Source of the DNA: Sitta carolinensis
Lineage: Eukaryota > Chordata > Aves > Passeriformes > Sittidae
Reading direction: 5' to 3'
Assembly (NCBI GenBank): GCA_032173965.1
Contig: JAVUNC010000019.1
Location: 15,368,234 to 15,432,233, forward strand
DNA: 64,000 nucleotides
This document shows, piece by piece, positions 46,346 through 58,163 of the stretch (positions are counted from its first letter, which is position 1; each line of letters begins with the position of its first letter). The position numbers and the translations under genes were made by a program. The notes beneath the pieces are model-generated. The model was not told the DNA's origin, ran no database searches, and was given only the letters and a program-made list of their open reading frames with translations.

Positions 46346-48069
46346 ACATTTTGGAAGAAAAATCCATTCTCTAAACTGCACACTACTGGTAACATATATA
46401 GCTTACTTTTTTGGGGGTGTTTTGACACTGTATGCACTGAGAGTAACAATACAACTCATAGCTTCTATTGAGATCTCACTTTCAAAGGCTCTCCAGACTC
46501 CCTGCACATCATGTTTTTAATACAACAGTGACTGCATGCCAGAATTCAATGCTCCTGCAAATATGCCAACTTGTAGCTACTTTCAAAATGAGCTACTCAC
46601 TAGGAATTAGTGCCAGGGTAAATCAATGGCACATTCAGCTAGATGTCCCAGCTCTACAAAATGAATTATACGCTATATACAGTCCTTTTGTACGTGTCTG
46701 TCTTTTTTGCATCTTTATCAACGAAAGCTGAAAGGACTAGAAATGAAGTCCCAGAAGGCTGTAAATTATCCAGCAAAGGATTAGCAGAACAGGAAGCAAT
46801 TTTGTCTACCTACACGTTTATGGATTCATGTATTAGAATAAATTCTACACTGTCTAAACCATTTCACCCCTCCTCAAAAAACGCCGCTTTCTTTGGATTG
46901 TTCCTGCTGTGACACACAGAGCAGCGGGATGCTGGGAGCTGCACCAGCAGCCTACTAATAGCTGAGTGCTAGGGTGCTGCTGGCAAAAAAAGAAAAGTCT
47001 CTTAAGTTGTAACAGCTAATGGGTGGCAGATAATTGGGGGCAGCAAAACTGAACTTCAGGATGCTCACAAATGCAAACCTGCTGCTTGCTGGCTGCAGCT
47101 GCCATGGGCAGAACTGAAAAGCAGGAGGTGGATCATATGTGCTCCTGCATGTGGGACTGTTAGACTGGGAAAATGGGAGGCCTGGGGAATGGCAAGAAGG
47201 AAGGGAGGATGCTGGTTAGATCCTGGAGCTCAGGCTCAGGTGTGGGGGCAGAGATCAGGAGCTACCTGTGAACCTGAGTTTCAGTCCCACCTCCTATGGA
47301 CGAGATCATCCTTGCAGGGAAGGGCACAGATCACCAAACAGGGTAAAGCCTCTCATCTTGTTGGTTCTCAAATAAACTGCACTATCCAGAGATACTATGT
47401 ACTGTAGACTTTTGGTCCCCCTAGTTTTTTTAATAAGTTTCTCACTCATGACATGGAGGTCATCTCCTTTTCTTTAAAAACTAATACTGCCAAGTGCACA
47501 CTTGACCAATCTGCAATGCTCTTAGTGCAAAATCCAGTACGCCTCAGGGCTGTCCACTCTCATGAACAGCAAGAAAATTTTAGAAATAACTGAAGCTCAT
47601 GGAGCTGTGTTTGTGAGGGAGGAGCCTTCTCCACAAGGATAAACAGAATTTGCAGGGGAAATCTCAGCAGTCTGACTGTGTCCCATTTATAAAATCTTCT
47701 TATTCAGTACCCTTTAATTCCCTTCAGACATTCAATCAATTCTCCATCCACATCTCAAAAGTGAGACTGTAAATTACGAGTTGTGTGCACTTGCACCACG
47801 TGTTAATCATCTCCTCCTACTGAACCAGATTCCTTTATCTACTACAACCTCAGAGGAACATGTCTAATTCCACCTGACTTCACCATTCAGAGACAGTATA
47901 TCATATTTATTTTCATATGGATTATGCACAGTGCCTTAGGTGCTTATACTATGGGCATTTTATAAGTGTAAACTTGATTGATTGGTCACAAGACTGTTTT
48001 GGATAGCTGTAAAATGGATTTGGCCCCCAGCCACAGTTTGCTCAGCACAGATACACTGTAGGACTGAGA
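46346..48069. other. Unique non-coding stretch
   Basis: No gene recognised. A patch near 46985-47060 (CTTAAGTTGTAACAGCTAAT and GCAGATAATTGGGGGC) looks constrained, but I cannot say more. Confidence 0.5.
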
Positions 48070-48385
48070 TAACTTCAAGAATTCATAACACATATGCTAA
48101 GAAATATTACAAACCCATATTTGTACGGTCGGCATTATACATGCATCGCTAAACATTTCTCAATAGCAATGCATACTACAACATATAAGAGAATTCTGGC
48201 TGGATATTTATCAGGAAAGAAGACTTATGAAAATGTGTTTTCAATAACTGGTGTGAAGTCAGCCTACTCTGTGCTGATTAGATGCAGTTGCAGTTCAGAA
48301 ACAGCTTTATTCAGCATAGTACGAAGCAATCACCCGCTGGATGCAGGCTGGAATTGGGAGTGTCATGCTTGATGCTGAGTGACTA
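48070..48385. other. Conserved-looking patch with a 92-codon open frame
   Basis: A plus-strand frame of 92 codons (48094-48372) runs through unique sequence that keeps CpGs (TGTACGGTCGGC, GCATCGCTAA, GTACGAAGC, CACCCGCTGG). The predicted peptide has no signal peptide, domain or repeat that I recognise, and it lacks clear splice borders. A conserved non-coding element with an accidental open frame is more likely than a small gene, but the frame is worth testing for codon-like substitution. Confidence 0.25.
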
Positions 48386-50691
48386 AATGCAAAAAAATCA
48401 AGATGACTGCACTAATTGCCATCTCCAACTTGAATGGCAAAAAGAAATCCAAAATCTAATGCCACCTCTCCACCAGAATTCTTTTTCCATGGTTTTCTCA
48501 AGTGATGTTTTAAAAAATCCCCTTTGTAAGATTAACTCACTACAGTAATGCCATTTTTACCAAAACACAAAGGTAGATCCCTTCTAGGAAGCCATCATTT
48601 TTATATAAACTATACTAGCTTGATATTAAGATTGTTTTTATATGCAGAATAGTATCTTCATACTATTTTTGCTTCTCTTTGTTGTAAGTTGCAAAGGAGC
48701 CTTGTGTAAGCTGGAATTTCTATTCTTGAAATCTGGTCTTTAAGAGTCTCAGTCTTGATTGAAGAACTGGACTATTTTCAAGCAGTTACGTCATCAGCAT
48801 AAATATTTCACATACAGGAGAAGAATAAAGTTTTCCTAAACAGCTGTAACTTTCCAGGGTTCTAGGGCTTCCCAGTATTGACCTGGTAATGACAAAGACT
48901 GCAGCCATTACAGCCAACCTTGTGATGGATCATCCACTATTTTATTTCTACACCACGTTCAAATAACAATCAAACCAGCACATTTCACTTCAAATACGTA
49001 ATTCTCTTGTTTTGGTATATTTGCAAACTACCACCTGTAACAATGTGGAAACATTACAGCCACCTTGACGTGTGTGGTCTGGGTTCTTACAAACATTTGA
49101 GGAGGAATTTATTTTTAATTTTTATGCTTTGAATAATCCTTTCTATACCAACTCACATATACAACTGCATTGCTAGTATAAAGCAAAATATTTCATGCAG
49201 ATGAGGACTAGGTAAGCATTTTGGAGTTTTATTTCTCTCTACAGAGAAGCATGGCTTCAAACATAAACAGCAGGAAACTCTCCCATTAGCCTCTTGTGCT
49301 TTTGGTAATTTGACAAACCTCAAAAAAGGAGAAAGCAGCATTTGTCCATGTCAGATACAAGCACCTCTTCCTAAATTTCACTTCAAGTCTGATTTTCTTA
49401 TCTACAATGAAATAGGCCATTTTTTTCCCTCCTGCAATAAAAGCTAAAATAATGTTCAGGTAGTGTCTCCAAAAAGCTCTGCTGGACACCACTGAATCAG
49501 CACTGCTAAGGAAAAAAACACCTTTTTCCTCTTTGAGGCAGCCCCGATGTTAACTTAGGAATGTTCTTGCAGGCTGATTCACCACAGCACCAAAGCATAT
49601 GTTCACCTCTAGGAGCACACAAGTGACGTAAATGAGAGAGGCCCGTGTTAATGGTTTGCTGGATCAGGTCCTAGTGCACAGTTGGTTACCCACTTAATCT
49701 GTCACTGATCCTCTGTGTGCTCACAGGGCCTTAGAAGATGGCATGGGAAAATAGGAATATAAAGATACAGAGACAAGATGGACCATTATGACAGTTCACT
49801 GAATCATCCAGAGCGTGGCTTATCAACCACAGACAACAGTTAAAGCAAATCAAAATAGGGTTTGGGGATCGATGAAACCATGTTGCTGGAATCATGCTGT
49901 TAACTGGCACCTGAACATAAACTAACACAATCAAGCTACCACAGTTCAAGCCACAATTAAGGTTGAATTTCACTCCTTGGACTGCAAAGCCTTTTTGTCT
50001 GTCTTCTTTTTAACTTCCTTAAGCTAAGTTGATTTTTAAGGCAATCCATTAAAGTCAGAAAGCATATTTTTCTCTCCTCAACAAAGAACATCCTTTAGTG
50101 GCACAGCAATGTCACTTCAGCAACAATTAAAAAGGCCTGATTTATACAGTCTTTAGTATTAGTACACGGGACAGTGAAATGCTTCCAGAAAATCCAATGA
50201 TTTTGTATTTTCTGTCTCCAGGGAAAGCCACAGAGACATGGGCCAGCACAGTTACATGTCACTCACAAAATGAAACATGGCACTTGATAAAGAAAGAGTA
50301 TCTTCTAGGTAGGATGCTTGCTAAGTAGGTCCAAGCTGTCAAAGCATCAAAGACATCACCTTTTCCTCCTGTCACTCAGAGTACTGGCAACCCATGCACA
50401 CTACCATGAGAACAGAAATACTGCTGAAGTTAAAAAAAAAAATTAAAAAAAAAAAAAAAAAAAGAAAAAACAACTAGCACTGGAACCTTTTGACTTTTGC
50501 ACTACAATGAGAGTTGGTGGAGGCATGCCAAGGTTAACATTTTACTTGTGAAAGTAATAATAAGAAAACATTTTTTAAAAGTTCAAATCAGACATACACA
50601 ATTATAGGATTAAGTTGGAAAATACCTGCAAGATCTTTCCACTGAATTCCCCAATTAAATAATCTTCAATACCTTGGCAACTACCACATTT
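48386..50691. other. Unique non-coding stretch
   Basis: No gene recognised. A long A-rich tract lies at 50429-50470. It has no poly-A signal just before it and no recognisable retroposed gene, so I call it simple sequence. Confidence 0.55.
50429..50470. repeat. Poly-A simple sequence
   Basis: Two A runs broken by TT and by a G, about 40 bp in all. Confidence 0.9.
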
Positions 50692-50842
50692 CATAGGATC
50701 ATGGAATGTTTTGGGCTGGAAGATTCCCTAAAGAACATCTTATTCTGACCCCCTTGCATGGGGAGGGACACCTTCCACTTGGCCAGGTTACTCAGGGCCC
50801 CATCCAGCCTGACCTTGAACATCTCCAAGGATGGGGAAGATC
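50692..50842 (-). mobile_element. CR1 LINE 3' end fragment, minus strand
   Basis: Read on the minus strand, this is the CR1 3' end. On the plus strand its 3' tip appears first as ATAGGATCATGGAATG. Then come TTTTGGGCTGGAAGATTCCC, GGGAGGGACACCTTCCACTT, CAGGGCCCCATCCAGCCTGA and TTGAACATCTCCAAGGATGG. Order and wording match avian CR1 in antisense. It is 5'-truncated and carries no open reading frame of the element. Confidence 0.88.
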
Positions 50843-53393
50843 TCATAAAACTTTTAATGAGAGCAAGTTTTTCAGATCATGTTGTAGACCTGGAGAGCGA
50901 AAATGAAGACAGAAATCATGGGACAGAAAGGCAGGGGAAGGGGAAGGGAGTATTTTGAAATCCTACACTCAAGCACATGTTGGTGATACCTTTAAACTGG
51001 TAGAGATTTAAAAGAGATAGAGATTTAAAAATAATCTTTGGAAGCAGTAAGAAGATGCTCAAGCCTTGCAGCCACCCAGCCAGCCACTGACAGTATCTGG
51101 TGTTTTCCATGATGGGACCAAATCCTGTGCAGGGTGGCCTGAATCAGGCTGCACCCAAAGACCACCACTGTGCTCCCAAGCCTGGGAGCTGCAGCTTCAA
51201 ATATTTACATCAGACCTTCTTAAAACGTGTGTGCACATTAATGAAGTGGTAAAATTCTCATACACATTTTTAAAACTGCACAAAAATCAATTTTAAAAAA
51301 ATAATTTTAAAAACTAAAAATTAATTAAACTAAAATTAGGGTGCATTTTTTTGCTCTTCCCTTAGTTTCACTTTGGTTTCCTCAGGTGATCCTAAATCCA
51401 GCAGCAGTAAGTTTGAGTGGGCCTGATGCACAGCCCTCTGGATAGGACACATCTGTTAGACAGGTGATGGATGAATGCTGACCAAGTGTCCTCCCCTAAA
51501 ACATCACCTGATGATGTTCCTGAGGTCTTTGCTGGGGACAAAGTGTGGGCAGGCAAGGCAAAAGGCAAGCTCTTTAAAGAGAAACAACATGACTTGGGCA
51601 GACCAGCCATGGGTCACTATCATCAGACACGTTGAAGAGCTGATGAAAGCTGCAGCATCCAGGGGAGCTCTGAACATCAGCTTTTCAATACTCCTTCACT
51701 AACAGCATACTAACAGCCTAAATATTCCTGCTTCCCACTTCCACGTATGGCAAAGACAGACACTGAAGGGGATGTAGCCACACTCCTCTCACTTCTCATC
51801 ACAAGTTACCCACTGGCAAAACCCAGTGTGTGGGGGAAACAACAGGGTTTCAGAGTGAAGACCCACCCTTCTGTCTGAAAGGGTTTAGAGGCAAAGAGGG
51901 AAAAACATGCTCTTAAATCTGCCATCTCTGCTTCCCTGGACAAGCTCCTCTCTTGCTCCTGCCACACGGCTCTTCTCTATGCTCACAGCACACACCTTAC
52001 AGGCCTCAAAATCCTCTTCCTCCTTTCAAGAATAAATCTTCTGTAGGTCTTACAACACACTCTGGTAGACCAAGTGTGGTTAATGAAGTTAATCCCATAG
52101 TCTGGAAGGAAGCAGCTTCCCTGGAACAGAGGAACAGCCTGTGGTCTCTCTCCATTTAACTCCTGGTTCCCCAAAGCTCCTACGTTTGCTTTGGCCCAAC
52201 ACCATCACCTTTGGTACAAGTACAAAGACCCTGTATCTCCACACTGGCTGCTCTGGCTTGGGCTGCAGCTACAATTCCAATTGCTTTTTTAAACTTGGGC
52301 TAAAAAAAAGTCATCTTTTCAGGGAGCACAGCAGCAAATACATCAAAGTGTTCATGATCTTCCCTTAACTTTCCTGCTATTTGCCCTAAAGGACGTGCCT
52401 GCTCCAAAACTGTCATGATTAGCTCGGACAAGGGGGAGAGTTGAAGGCTAAAGAAGCATCTCAGGACAAAGAAACCCATGGCAAGTCCCAAGATGCTCTC
52501 CTGGGAGCACCGAAGTGGCACACCCACAGTAAGAGGGGTGCATCTCTGCTCCCAGCAGCGGCACACGGATGCTCAGCCCCGGGCTCCTCCCTCCAGCCTC
52601 AGGTGCCCCAGGGAAATACACACACTTGGTCCTTCAGGCAACCCCTGCAAGGCAAATCCCGGCTGCCTCGCATGGAATACAGCCGTGCTGCTCAACTCTG
52701 GCTTAATTTAGGAACCAGTTTAGGATTTCAGTTCAGCTTTATTAGTGAAGTTGATGGACTGAGAAGAGCTTGCACAAAGCCCTGGTCTCCAAGCCATGGC
52801 TCTTGTAGCAGGGAGGTAATTTTATTGACAAAATGGTTCCACAAGTCAAGTAAACTGTGGTTTAGGTGAGCATTGCTTACTGCTGCTGTTTTCCCCTCCA
52901 GGGCTATCAGAAAGTCATTCACCCCTGTGATAAGCATTTTAATGACAGTATCCTAATACTGCAGCCACTGTGATGCACAGAGGAAACCCATTCCCAAAGC
53001 CTTCACCTAAGACAAGAAAGGTATTTATACTGAAGCTTGCTGGCTTATAAGAAAACATAAATATACTGATGAAAGTGTTTTCCAAATCAAGTTAATGAAT
53101 ACCAAAAATGCAAGCAAAATAGATGACTTGGGGAAGAAAATTTAAAAGGAGGGTGGGAATAGAAGGCATCAGGCACTGAGTTGCAGGGATGGCATACAGG
53201 GATGTTTCTGCACGGCTAAAGATTTTAAAAACAACTGGTGGGACAAACAGTAACCCAGCTAATCCTTGGTACTGGCACGCTGCCTATTTTGAGAGAGCAG
53301 CAGCTGGTGAATCTGACGTAAGTCCCTGCATCCAAAGCAGGAACTTACTGTAATGAAACCACAGCCCACATTGGAAAAAAAGACTGTAAACTC

Positions 53394-53424
<31 letters not shown>

Positions 53425-54180
53425 AGGTAAAAAAAATCAGGATCTCAATACACTATGTGCTACATTTCCATCCAAGTAAAATTAACCCCAGAATGTCACA
53501 ATTAGGTCAATTTAAGAAAAAAACCCAAAACTAAACAACCAAGAAAAATTCCCAAAATCAAAACCATCAGTTGGATTGAACTTAGCATTAAAAAAAAAAG
53601 GGAAAAAAAAAAACCCAAACCAGGCTAAGGACTAAGAAATTACAAGCCTTGCATCTTCTTTCGTTTGAAAAGTACAAATCTAAGACCTTAAGTGGCATAA
53701 ATACACCATTCCAGAAGCCTGAGGCACTAGGCAGAACTACATGGACTGGAAAAAATAGGCACATTAGTGAACCACCTAATTCGGGATCCAGTTACTCTTC
53801 CACCCCCACTAGAGCACTGCAAGAATGTCAGTCCCTTTATCTTGGACACCGTGAGAAAAGCACCTTCTGATAAAAACATCCACACCTCTCTCTGCCCCTC
53901 ATTCCCTCCTCTCCCTGTCCTCAGAGGAGGGCCAGGTTCACGTGAGGCTCTGAGCAGATACTCATTCTCTGCATTTCCCTGACTAACTGGTTTCCAGGAT
54001 TATTTTTTTCCTTTCTTTCAGAGAATATAATGGGGGGTGAAAAAAAAAAAAAAAGGGGGTTGAGGAACACAGTGCTTTTTAATCTTTCTCTTTGCTGTTT
54101 GATAGTAATTAGCATGGGAAGAAATTACCATCTGCATAATGGCAGGAGCAGTCACACAACGCCCCTGAATCTCATTTCAG
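50843..54180. other. Non-coding stretch with simple repeats and a GC-rich patch
   Basis: No gene recognised. It has a short direct repeat AGAGATTTAAAA at 51002-51013 and 51019-51030 and a poly-A run at 53393-53421. A GC-rich patch lies at 52490-52700 with overlapping frames of 142 (plus, 52441-52869) and 88 codons (minus, 52300-52566). The minus frame contains a charged stretch (GKLREDHEHFDVF) that looks protein-like but that I cannot assign. Confidence 0.45.
53393..53421. repeat. Poly-A run
   Basis: About 28 uninterrupted A residues without an upstream AATAAA or a recognisable retroposed sequence. Confidence 0.9.
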
Positions 54181-54201
54181 GAATTCCAGTTGCTGCACCT
54201 G
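54181..54201 (+). other. Microexon-like island, 21 nt (unproven)
   Basis: The island has acceptor CCCCTGAATCTCATTTCAG and donor CTG|GTAAGG at 54202. It is exactly 21 nt, seven codons, and open in all three frames (EFQLLHL, NSSCCT, IPVAAP), so inclusion would insert seven residues without shifting frame. That is the typical shape of a neuronal microexon. A T/C-rich stretch with TGCTG about 90 bp upstream would suit SRRM4-type splicing control, although the distance is long. The flanks (54085-54260) are free of repeats and look constrained. No parent gene is identified. Confidence 0.35.
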
Positions 54202-55689
54202 GTAAGGGTAATGGAAGGTGCTGATTTCATGGACAAAAAAAACCCTTAAAAGATCTTTAAATGGGCTGAGAGGTACACGAAGGGGTGAAGAGGGTTATAT
54301 TTCATTTAGGGATGACAGAAGAGGAAGGCATCAGGTCATTAAATCGTTTAATTTGCTCTATAAGCAAATGAGTGCATAAACACCAGAGTTTCTGGTTGTA
54401 TTATCTCTGACTGACCTTCAGTGTCAAATATGCTCAGTTTAGAAAGAAAATGTTTTCTTTTGTCTTTAAGAGCCAGCGTTGTAAAAATAGCTTCGGAGCT
54501 GAAAGTCAAGCTGTGTTCTTTTCTGTTCATGCATCACCATAGAAATTGGTGATGGAAAACATATTAGAAATTGTCACTGGAGTCAGCAGATAGTGGCTTT
54601 CAGTGCTCTTTGGCAGTGCCATCCAGTAAGAAAAGGGACATTTTGCAGATCAGAACTCCTGAAACCAGCAGACTGCCTCCGAGGGAGAATTGGGGGATGG
54701 GACTGAAGCACTGGGATTTCTATCCCTGACCAGCAGGTCTCTAAAGCCCCACATGCCCCCACAAGACTCGGTCATTGAGAAGCCAGGAGGAGCAGACAGC
54801 CTGCCAGGAGCTGCCTGCCTGCTCCTGAGCTGCAAACGTGGCTCTGGAAACACCAGAAGGGCCCTGGAAATTGTAGCTTTCTCATCAACCACTCGTGGTT
54901 CTTAACCCTTTGCTAATTCCCTCCTGCAGCACAGCCTGTGCTATGCAGGGAGCTGAAACCAGAGCAGCTTCACTCCATCCAGCCTCCAGACTGCCTTGAT
55001 GCCAAGCCCAATTCTGCTCAGTGCTCAAAATCTTCACAGGTTTCTCTGTGCCATCAGAAGAACCAAGCTCAACACAGAAACTAAATCTGTCCTGCTTTAA
55101 CATCTTTCATTTCCAGCATTTAATTTCTAGCTTTTAATGCATGAGAACCAGCACTGCTCTAAATAAGCTTCTCCACTGGTTTTATAGACTGTGCAACGTT
55201 GATCCAGCGTTGCACATTTGCTTTGGGATCTCCATCATCCAAAGAGAAAGTTTGCTGCAGAATAGCACTGGCAGAAGCAGCTCCAAATGGGAGCTTCAGG
55301 AAGCATTACAGATGCAGCCCTGACCCCTCTTCTCCTCCCGTGTAACTTCTCAGGTCTAAGGAAAATCCCTGCAGCTCCCAAAGGAGACACACTTCCTTCC
55401 CTGGAGAAAAGGCAGCTGGACTTCTCCTTTTAATTTCTGAAGTGCTTCACATACCACAAGTGTTATGCATCTCACATTGTGACTTCAGTGAGTTATTATA
55501 TCATCGCGGAAAAACATTCTAAATGTCACATTGAAAACAAACATAGAAGCATCATTTATAACCACTGACTCAAAACTAGCTGCCTTGGACCTCCCAGATC
55601 ATGGGGCCACCACTTGCCTCTGCTCATCATCCTGTTAACTTTGTCTCCCACAAGTGTCATCACAGGGAAAACGGTGAGATACTTGAAAT

Positions 55690-56045
55690 CCCATCGAGTT
55701 TATAGTTAATAAAGTTGTTTAGCATGGATGAAATTATTTCACATTATATTCATGACAGAAATCTTGCATAAAATAATTTCATGCCCTAATATTCACAGAA
55801 TTTCAGCATTCTTCACACAGGCTGTGCTTTAATTATGTGTAATGATTAACTCTACCATTTAAATGGTAAACAATCATTTCTGGCACTATGAGAAGGAAGG
55901 AAGCTTTACACTGATGTGATGCAAATAGGTCAATGAAACACAATAAAAGTAACATTTTGGGCTAAAAGTTGTCATTTTACTATTGAAATATTGAAGTCTT
56001 ATTTATAGATTCATATGAAGATGCACTGAAATAACATTCTGCATT
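55690..56045. other. Conserved-looking AT-rich element with a 16-bp palindrome
   Basis: Repeat-free, with many ATTA/TAAT cores (GCTTTAATTATGTG, GTAATGATTAAC). At 55853-55868 stands the perfect 16-bp palindrome TACCATTTAAATGGTA. A perfect 16-bp palindrome with no simple-repeat nature is unusual and may be a dimer-binding site. Function is inferred only. Confidence 0.35.
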
Positions 56046-57289
56046 GTCCCTCACACAAGGATTAGAAACAGCTTTATCTGCCTGGTCTATAACAAGAGCT
56101 GGAAGATGCTCTGGACGCTGGATACACCAGGATCCTTAAAAGTATTCTATATTTTGGACCTCTGTCCTCAGAAGGGAGGACAGATAGCTAAATACTACTC
56201 TCGGTAATGGATGACCTCCTTCTGTTGTTATTTTTCAATCAGATTATTTTTCTTTCAAGGTATCTGCTGGGAAGGCTTCCTGGAAGGTAGCAGAAGTGGT
56301 TTGGGATGTGATTTCTGAGCAGTCTTTGAAGTCACTCATTTCTGAAAGAAAAGCTTGGAGACACAACTTCCTTCATAATGAAAAATTTAGACTGAGGGAA
56401 AAGGGGAATAGAGTGGGGATTTTTTGAAGGTGTTTAAGTGATCCTACTAAAAGGATATTCTTTAAAAGATGTTCTACCTCATTCAAAAAAACAAGAGTGT
56501 GTCTCAGAGAACCCTTAAAACCAGAGTTGTTTAACAGGAAAAATGCAGTGTAAATGTAGAAAAGCACAGTGAGGGGTTTTCTGGCAGATACACACTGCTC
56601 CCTCTCCCTCCCAGGCTGGGCTCTCACACAGCCACACGCTTCCCATGGCAGTGGAGTTTACCAGGACATCTCCAGTGCATTTCAGGGGCAGAGGAGCAGA
56701 GGCTCCACACACCACCACATCCTCCAGACTCATCCCTCCTCTGAGAGATGTCCCCCATCACTGCTGAGTCAGCCAGAGCCAGGCCGGGCAGCACACACTG
56801 TCTGTGCCTCATGGGCTTCCACTCAGCTCATGCCAGCTGATGAGGGAGGCACTGGGACTGGCCTGAGCACTAGGAGTTAATCTGCCAAGGTGTTTTGTGG
56901 CTCCTGAAGCCAATCTCTAATTTTACAGCAGTTTGATTTTTATAGGAAGGCTTCTGCTAAAACAGAACAATCTAAACTGCAGCCTGGAAAGAAGCTCAGC
57001 TGCGTGTTCAGAAGAGGAGTATCTCAGTCACATGCATGACAGGCCAACATTTCTTAAGTAGTTTATTAAATAATCCCTAAAATGTATACAAAAAGAAGTT
57101 TATAGCATTTCAAACCATATTGTATTTCACCCCAATTTCACAGATGTCCTCTTCCCACACCATAATGGCCTCAGCTTCCAATCCTACCGAAGGGTTTTGT
57201 TTTGTTTCATGAAGTAAAACCATGGATTTCTTTGTAATAGGCCACTTAGGATCTGTACAGTGAGAGTATTTCCAAAAGATCCCTTCATT

Positions 57290-57560
57290 AAAATAGGTTA
57301 CATGCCTGGTAGACTAAACGTTAACTTGAGAAGTCCCAAACAGATGCTGTACAAGAAATAAATTTTTCGAGGCACATGGTGAAATAGCGGCACTGCTGAA
57401 ACCAATTGATCCCGTGACATTACAGCGGGAAGATGCTGTAGCTAAGAAAAACGTCAACTCCATTTCAGCCCCAAACAAGTTATAACAGCAGCAATGTTGG
57501 CTCAGGGCATTTTTAAGGAATTAATAACCAGCTAGGGTTAGTAGCCTGAGGCAAAGTCAA
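57290..57560. other. CpG-bearing conserved-looking patch
   Basis: Contains spaced CpGs (TTTTTCGAGG, ATAGCGGC, ATCCCGTGAC, CAGCGGG, AAACGTC) within about 100 bp of unique sequence lacking transposon features. It resembles constrained regulatory DNA. Confidence 0.28.
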
Positions 57561-57857
57561 GGATTAAGCACTATGAGGATAAACACATACAGCAGCTTCA
57601 AATAATATAGTTGACTTCAGTTTAATCATTTTGTTTCGCTTTCAAAAAAACTTATGATCTCCAGACAGAAAATATAATTCATATCAGCAAAAGAATATAC
57701 ACATACACACCCCCCCAGGCAAGAGCTGAAGAGATAAATGGAAACACTGTAAAAAGTAAACATTTTCTTCTTAGCAACAGAAGGAGAAAGGCTCCATTGG
57801 TTACAATTAAAACAAAACAAGAACTTCAGAAAATAGGCAAATATTCCCAGAGGAGGA

Positions 57858-58163
57858 TGCAGCAGAGCAGGAGAGGGACTTTTGCAAGGGCAAGAGTGAC
57901 AGCACAATGGGAAATGGCTTCAAAGTGAGAGAGGGTGGGGTCAGATTGACTATTAGGAAGAAATTCCCTGTGATAGTGGTGAGGTTCTGGAACAGGTGGC
58001 CCAGAGAACTAGGAGACACCACATCTACAGAAATGCTCAAGGCCAGGCTGGATGGGGCTCTGAGCAACCTGGTCTAGTAAAAGGTGTCCCTGCCCATGGC
58101 AGAGGGTTAGAACTGGATGATCTGTGAAGGTCCCTTCCAACCCAAACCATTCCATGACTACAT
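57858..58163 (+). mobile_element. CR1 LINE 3' end, longest copy in the window
   Basis: About 300 bp of CR1 3' sequence in sense orientation. It runs from GCAGGAGAGGGACTTTTGCA through ATTAGGAAGAAATTCCCTGT, GTGAGGTTCTGGAACAGGTG, CAAGGCCAGGCTGGATGGGG and AAGGTGTCCCTGCCCATGGC to AAGGTCCCTTCCAACCCAAA, ending near CATTCCATGACTAC. It covers the end of the ORF2 region and the 3' UTR, and is 5'-truncated. It is closer to consensus than the other copies and therefore may be younger. Confidence 0.93.

Larger units (their letters stand above)
54202..57857. other. Unique non-coding stretch with GC-rich patches
   Basis: No gene recognised. GC-rich patches at 54650-54900 and 56570-56880 carry overlapping, unrecognised open frames on both strands (up to 103 codons). 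Conserved-looking AT-rich DNA lies at 55690-56045 and a CpG-bearing patch at 57290-57560, both listed separately. Confidence 0.5.

Noticed and set aside
52441..52869. 142-codon plus frame and overlapping 88-codon minus frame
   Set aside because: Both lie on a GC-rich patch, overlap, and match nothing that I know.
53393..53421. Poly-A run considered as the tail of a retroposed gene
   Set aside because: No AATAAA just upstream, no gene-like sequence before it, and no flanking target duplication is visible.
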